A DNA stretch of 32,620 nucleotides, taken from the NCBI RefSeq assembly GCF_050313795.1, contig NZ_JBNPMC010000037.1, positions 1 to 32,620 on the forward strand, written 5' to 3'. This DNA comes from CAMBRQ01 sp945870325 (lineage in GTDB: Bacteria > Bacillota > Clostridia > Lachnospirales > Lachnospiraceae). The position numbers and the translations under genes are program-made. Of the stretch, positions 30,370 to 32,620 are shown in pieces. The first letter of the stretch is position 1. Every line of letters starts with the position of its first letter. The notes under the pieces are model-generated. The model had not been told where the DNA came from. It was given only the letters and a program-made list of their open reading frames with translations, and searched no databases.

Positions 30370-30497
30370 GGTTAGGAGAGCCTATATGGCTGATTCCTGA
30401 ACCGTTGACCAAGACGTAGAATCCGGTTCCTTTTATAGTTACGGATTCTAGTCGAAGGGCTCCGGTTCAGAAATCGACCATATAGACTCTCCTAACC
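30370..30497. repeat. 128-bp imperfect palindrome with equal 56-nt arms
   Basis: The arms 30370-30425 and 30442-30497 are exactly equal in length and align without gaps around a 16-nt loop. Paired blocks from outside in: GGTTAGGAGAG/CTCTCCTAACC (11), TATATGG/CCATATA (7), GATT/AATC (4), CTGAACCG/CGGTTCAG (8), TAGAATCCG/CGGATTCTA (9); the main unpaired part is a symmetric 12-nt internal loop (30405-30416 and 30451-30462). About 43 of 56 positions pair. It fills the gap between convergent DUF5721 and htpG; no U-tract follows on either strand, so it is not a simple terminator. It could be a structured RNA, a REP/MITE-like element, or a cruciform. The rest of the 256-base gap shows nothing further. 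Confidence 0.8.
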
Positions 30498-30537
30498 GTC
30501 CACTTCCCTACCCCCAAAATTCTATCCAAGAATTCCC

Positions 30538-32592
30538 TTACTTCGTCAACAACATCATAATCTCATTGCTTCTCTGTACAAATGCCGTCATCTCTTCCGG
30601 ATTCAGCGGCTTATGTGCCAGCATCGCCAGATCATACAGTTGCTTGCAGATGATAGACACATGCTCATTGTCCTTATTCTCAACCACAAACTGTACCAAT
30701 GGATGATTTGCATTCAGGATCAATGTGCTATCGCCACCCATGTCCATACCACTCATGCCATACATCTTCATCATTTCCTGCATACGGCGGTTCTGCTCGG
30801 ACAGAGTTATCATAGATGCCACTTTATCATCTTTTAACTTTTCAATCTTAACATCCAGTTTCTCATTACCAAGTTCCTTACGGAAGATCTCGATCAAACT
30901 GTCAGAAGTCTCCTTGAATGCTTCTTTATCCTCTTCTGCAACTTCCTCTTTGATGTTCTCCGTTACATCTGCATCAATTCTCTGGAAGCGGATGTTAGGA
31001 TTGCGCTGCTCTAACTGTGTGATGAATGGTGAATCAATATTATGTCCCAGGATTACCGCATCCTGTCCCTGTTTTCTGAACATGTTGATGTACTGGCTCT
31101 GCTGAATCTCATCTGTTACATAATAGATGGTTGTCTTAATCTCTTCTACTTTGTTCTCATCTGCATTGTCGGCATCATCCTTCTTATCGTTTGACTCAAC
31201 GACTTCTCCGCCGTTCTCTCCGATACAGTCTTTCAATGTCAGATATTTGCCGTCGATGTTCTTGAACAGAACTGCATCTTTCATCTTGTCACAGAACTTC
31301 TCATCTTTCAGGCAGCCAAACTTGATGAATGGACTGATATCATCCCAGTATTTCTCATAATCCTCTCTCTTAGTCTTACACATTCCGGATAATTTGTCCG
31401 CAACCTTTTTAGAAATGTAATCCGCAATCTTATTCACGAATCCGTCATTCTGCAATGCGCTACGGGATACATTCAGCGGCAGATCCGGGCAGTCAATAAC
31501 TCCCTTTAATACCATCAGGAATTCCGGAATTACTTCCTTGATATTGTCTGCGATAAATACCTGGTTGTTGTATAACTTAATGGTTCCTTCGATAGAATCA
31601 TACTCTGTATTGATTCTTGGGAAGTACAGGATTCCTTTTAAGTTAAACGGATAGTCCATATTCAGGTGAATCCAGAACAAAGGCTCTTTATAGTCTAAGA
31701 ATACCTTGCGATAGAATTCCTGATATTCCTCATCTGAGCACTCATTCGGGTGTTTTGTCCACAGTGGATGGATGTCATTGAGCGGAACCGGACGCTTCTG
31801 AATCTTAACCTTCTCTTTTGCCGGCTCTACTTCTACCATCTCTTTTTCGCCGTTCTCATTTTCCTTTTCTTCCATCTTGGCCTCTTCGTGGATATGTTCT
31901 ACAACTACATCATCCTCTTTCAGATCTGCCTCATCAATGGTCTCATACTCCGGCTCTGCATTTGCCTTGGATAAAAAGATCTCTACCGGCATGAAAGAAC
32001 AGTATTTCTCAATGACTTCTCTTACACGGTACTCGTTAGAGAATTCAATACTGTCATCATTCAGATACAGGGTAATCTCAGAACCAACGGTCTCTTTGTT
32101 ACCGTCCTCCATCTCATATTCTGTACCGCCATCGCTGACCCAATGTACCGGTGCTGCACCTTCCTTGTAAGAAAGGGTGTCAATGTGTACTTCATCCGCT
32201 ACCATGAATGCGGAATAGAATCCAAGACCAAAATGACCGATCATATCATCTTCTGTTGTCTTGTCTTTGTATTTCTCAAGGAACTGTGTCGCACCTGAGA
32301 ATGCAATCTGAGTAATGTACTCTTCTACTTCTTCTGCTGTCATACCAAGACCATTATCGATGAATTTTAAAGTCTTTTCCTCCGGGTTCACTTCTACTTT
32401 GATTGCTGGTTTGTAATCATCCGGCAACTGGTATTCGCCCATCATATCCAGTTTCTTTAGTTTTGTAATTGCGTCACATCCGTTAGATACCATCTCACGT
32501 ACGAAGATATCGTGGTCAGAATACACCCATTTCTTAATAATCGGGAATATATTCTCGCTGCTGATTGATAAACTTCCTTTTTTCGCTGCCAT
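30538..32592 (-). CDS. htpG: Hsp90-family chaperone HtpG
   Basis: 684 aa from the ATG at 32590-32592, with AGGAG ~8 nt upstream; a GTG three codons earlier overlaps that ribosome site and is unlikely. The GHKL ATPase domain has FVREMVSNGCDAI (Glu33, Asn37, Asp40), DNGLGMT (79-85) and GHFGLGFYSAFMVA (119-132). Middle domain: NECSDEEYQEFYRKVFLDY, and LPLNVSRSALQ with the catalytic-loop Arg; then the C-terminal dimerisation domain. Two features are unlike E. coli HtpG: an acidic-charged linker of ~60 residues between N and M domains (~210-268) and a second acidic loop (ESNDKKDDADNADENKVEE). Both resemble eukaryotic Hsp90 linkers in composition. Monocistronic; its promoter lies beyond the right edge or in the last 28 bases. 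Confidence 0.96.
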   Translation of the reverse strand: MAAKKGSLSISSENIFPIIKKWVYSDHDIFVREMVSNGCDAITKLKKLDMMGEYQLPDDYKPAIKVEVNPEEKTLKFIDNGLGMTAEEVEEYITQIAFSGATQFLEKYKDKTTEDDMIGHFGLGFYSAFMVADEVHIDTLSYKEGAAPVHWVSDGGTEYEMEDGNKETVGSEITLYLNDDSIEFSNEYRVREVIEKYCSFMPVEIFLSKANAEPEYETIDEADLKEDDVVVEHIHEEAKMEEKENENGEKEMVEVEPAKEKVKIQKRPVPLNDIHPLWTKHPNECSDEEYQEFYRKVFLDYKEPLFWIHLNMDYPFNLKGILYFPRINTEYDSIEGTIKLYNNQVFIADNIKEVIPEFLMVLKGVIDCPDLPLNVSRSALQNDGFVNKIADYISKKVADKLSGMCKTKREDYEKYWDDISPFIKFGCLKDEKFCDKMKDAVLFKNIDGKYLTLKDCIGENGGEVVESNDKKDDADNADENKVEEIKTTIYYVTDEIQQSQYINMFRKQGQDAVILGHNIDSPFITQLEQRNPNIRFQRIDADVTENIKEEVAEEDKEAFKETSDSLIEIFRKELGNEKLDVKIEKLKDDKVASMITLSEQNRRMQEMMKMYGMSGMDMGGDSTLILNANHPLVQFVVENKDNEHVSIICKQLYDLAMLAHKPLNPEEMTAFVQRSNEIMMLLTK

Positions 32593-32620
32593 TATTATCA
32601 CTCCTAATTCATTTTTATAT

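Overview
The window looks like a chromosomal segment of a Gram-positive gut anaerobe of the Clostridia, most likely Lachnospiraceae. Pointers are two PPi-type phosphofructokinases, rubrerythrin, the GlpP/GlpK plus FAD-oxidoreductase/DUF1667 glycerol module, two Csp-like cytoplasmic subtilases, DUF4358 and DUF5721 family proteins, AGGAGG-type ribosome binding sites and a moderate-to-low GC content. This assignment rests on protein families recognised by eye; no database search was run. I saw no tRNA, rRNA, insertion sequence or CRISPR array.

Region 1 (1-2900) is visibly AT-richer and accessory. It holds the 5' end of a gene whose N-terminus resembles TOTE conflict-system primase/helicase proteins (cut by the left edge), a 138-aa protein of unknown function, and a tightly coupled XRE regulator / ImmA-IrrE metallopeptidase / PIN-domain cassette with its own promoter, overlapping operator-like palindrome and terminator. 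It reads as a small defence or toxin-antitoxin island abutting core sequence at about 2900-3050.

Region 2 (3050-19100) is metabolic and surface-related: a Csp-like subtilase, rubrerythrin whose start codon lies in a perfect inverted repeat, a family 2 glycosyltransferase, a divergent PPi-PFK, and the glycerol cluster glpP-glpK then glpA-like/FAD-NAD oxidoreductase/DUF1667. Both glycerol transcription units are preceded by the same type of leader hairpin with a U-tract, the expected target of the GlpP antiterminator encoded here. Next comes a translationally coupled pair: a pseudokinase-TM-helical repeat protein (EssB-like in layout) and a secreted, membrane-anchored protein with Ig-like modules. 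A second PPi-PFK follows.

Region 3 (19135-29674) is ten minus-strand genes that overlap or are separated by at most about 50 bases, with one clear promoter at the right end: SGNH hydrolase, DUF4358, MBOAT O-acyltransferase, DHHW protein (together a likely surface-glycan O-acylation module), then rluF, ligA, clpX, a second Csp-like subtilase, a coiled-coil protein and a divergent signal peptidase II-like protein. Region 4 holds a divergent DUF5721 gene, a 128-bp imperfect palindrome with exactly equal 56-nt arms, and htpG.

The items I would follow first are the palindrome at 30370-30497, the paired GlpP leaders, the pseudokinase/Ig-like pair, the start-codon hairpin of rubrerythrin, a possible ~95-nt small RNA at 8203-8298, and the XRE/ImmA/PIN cassette beside the TOTE-like gene.
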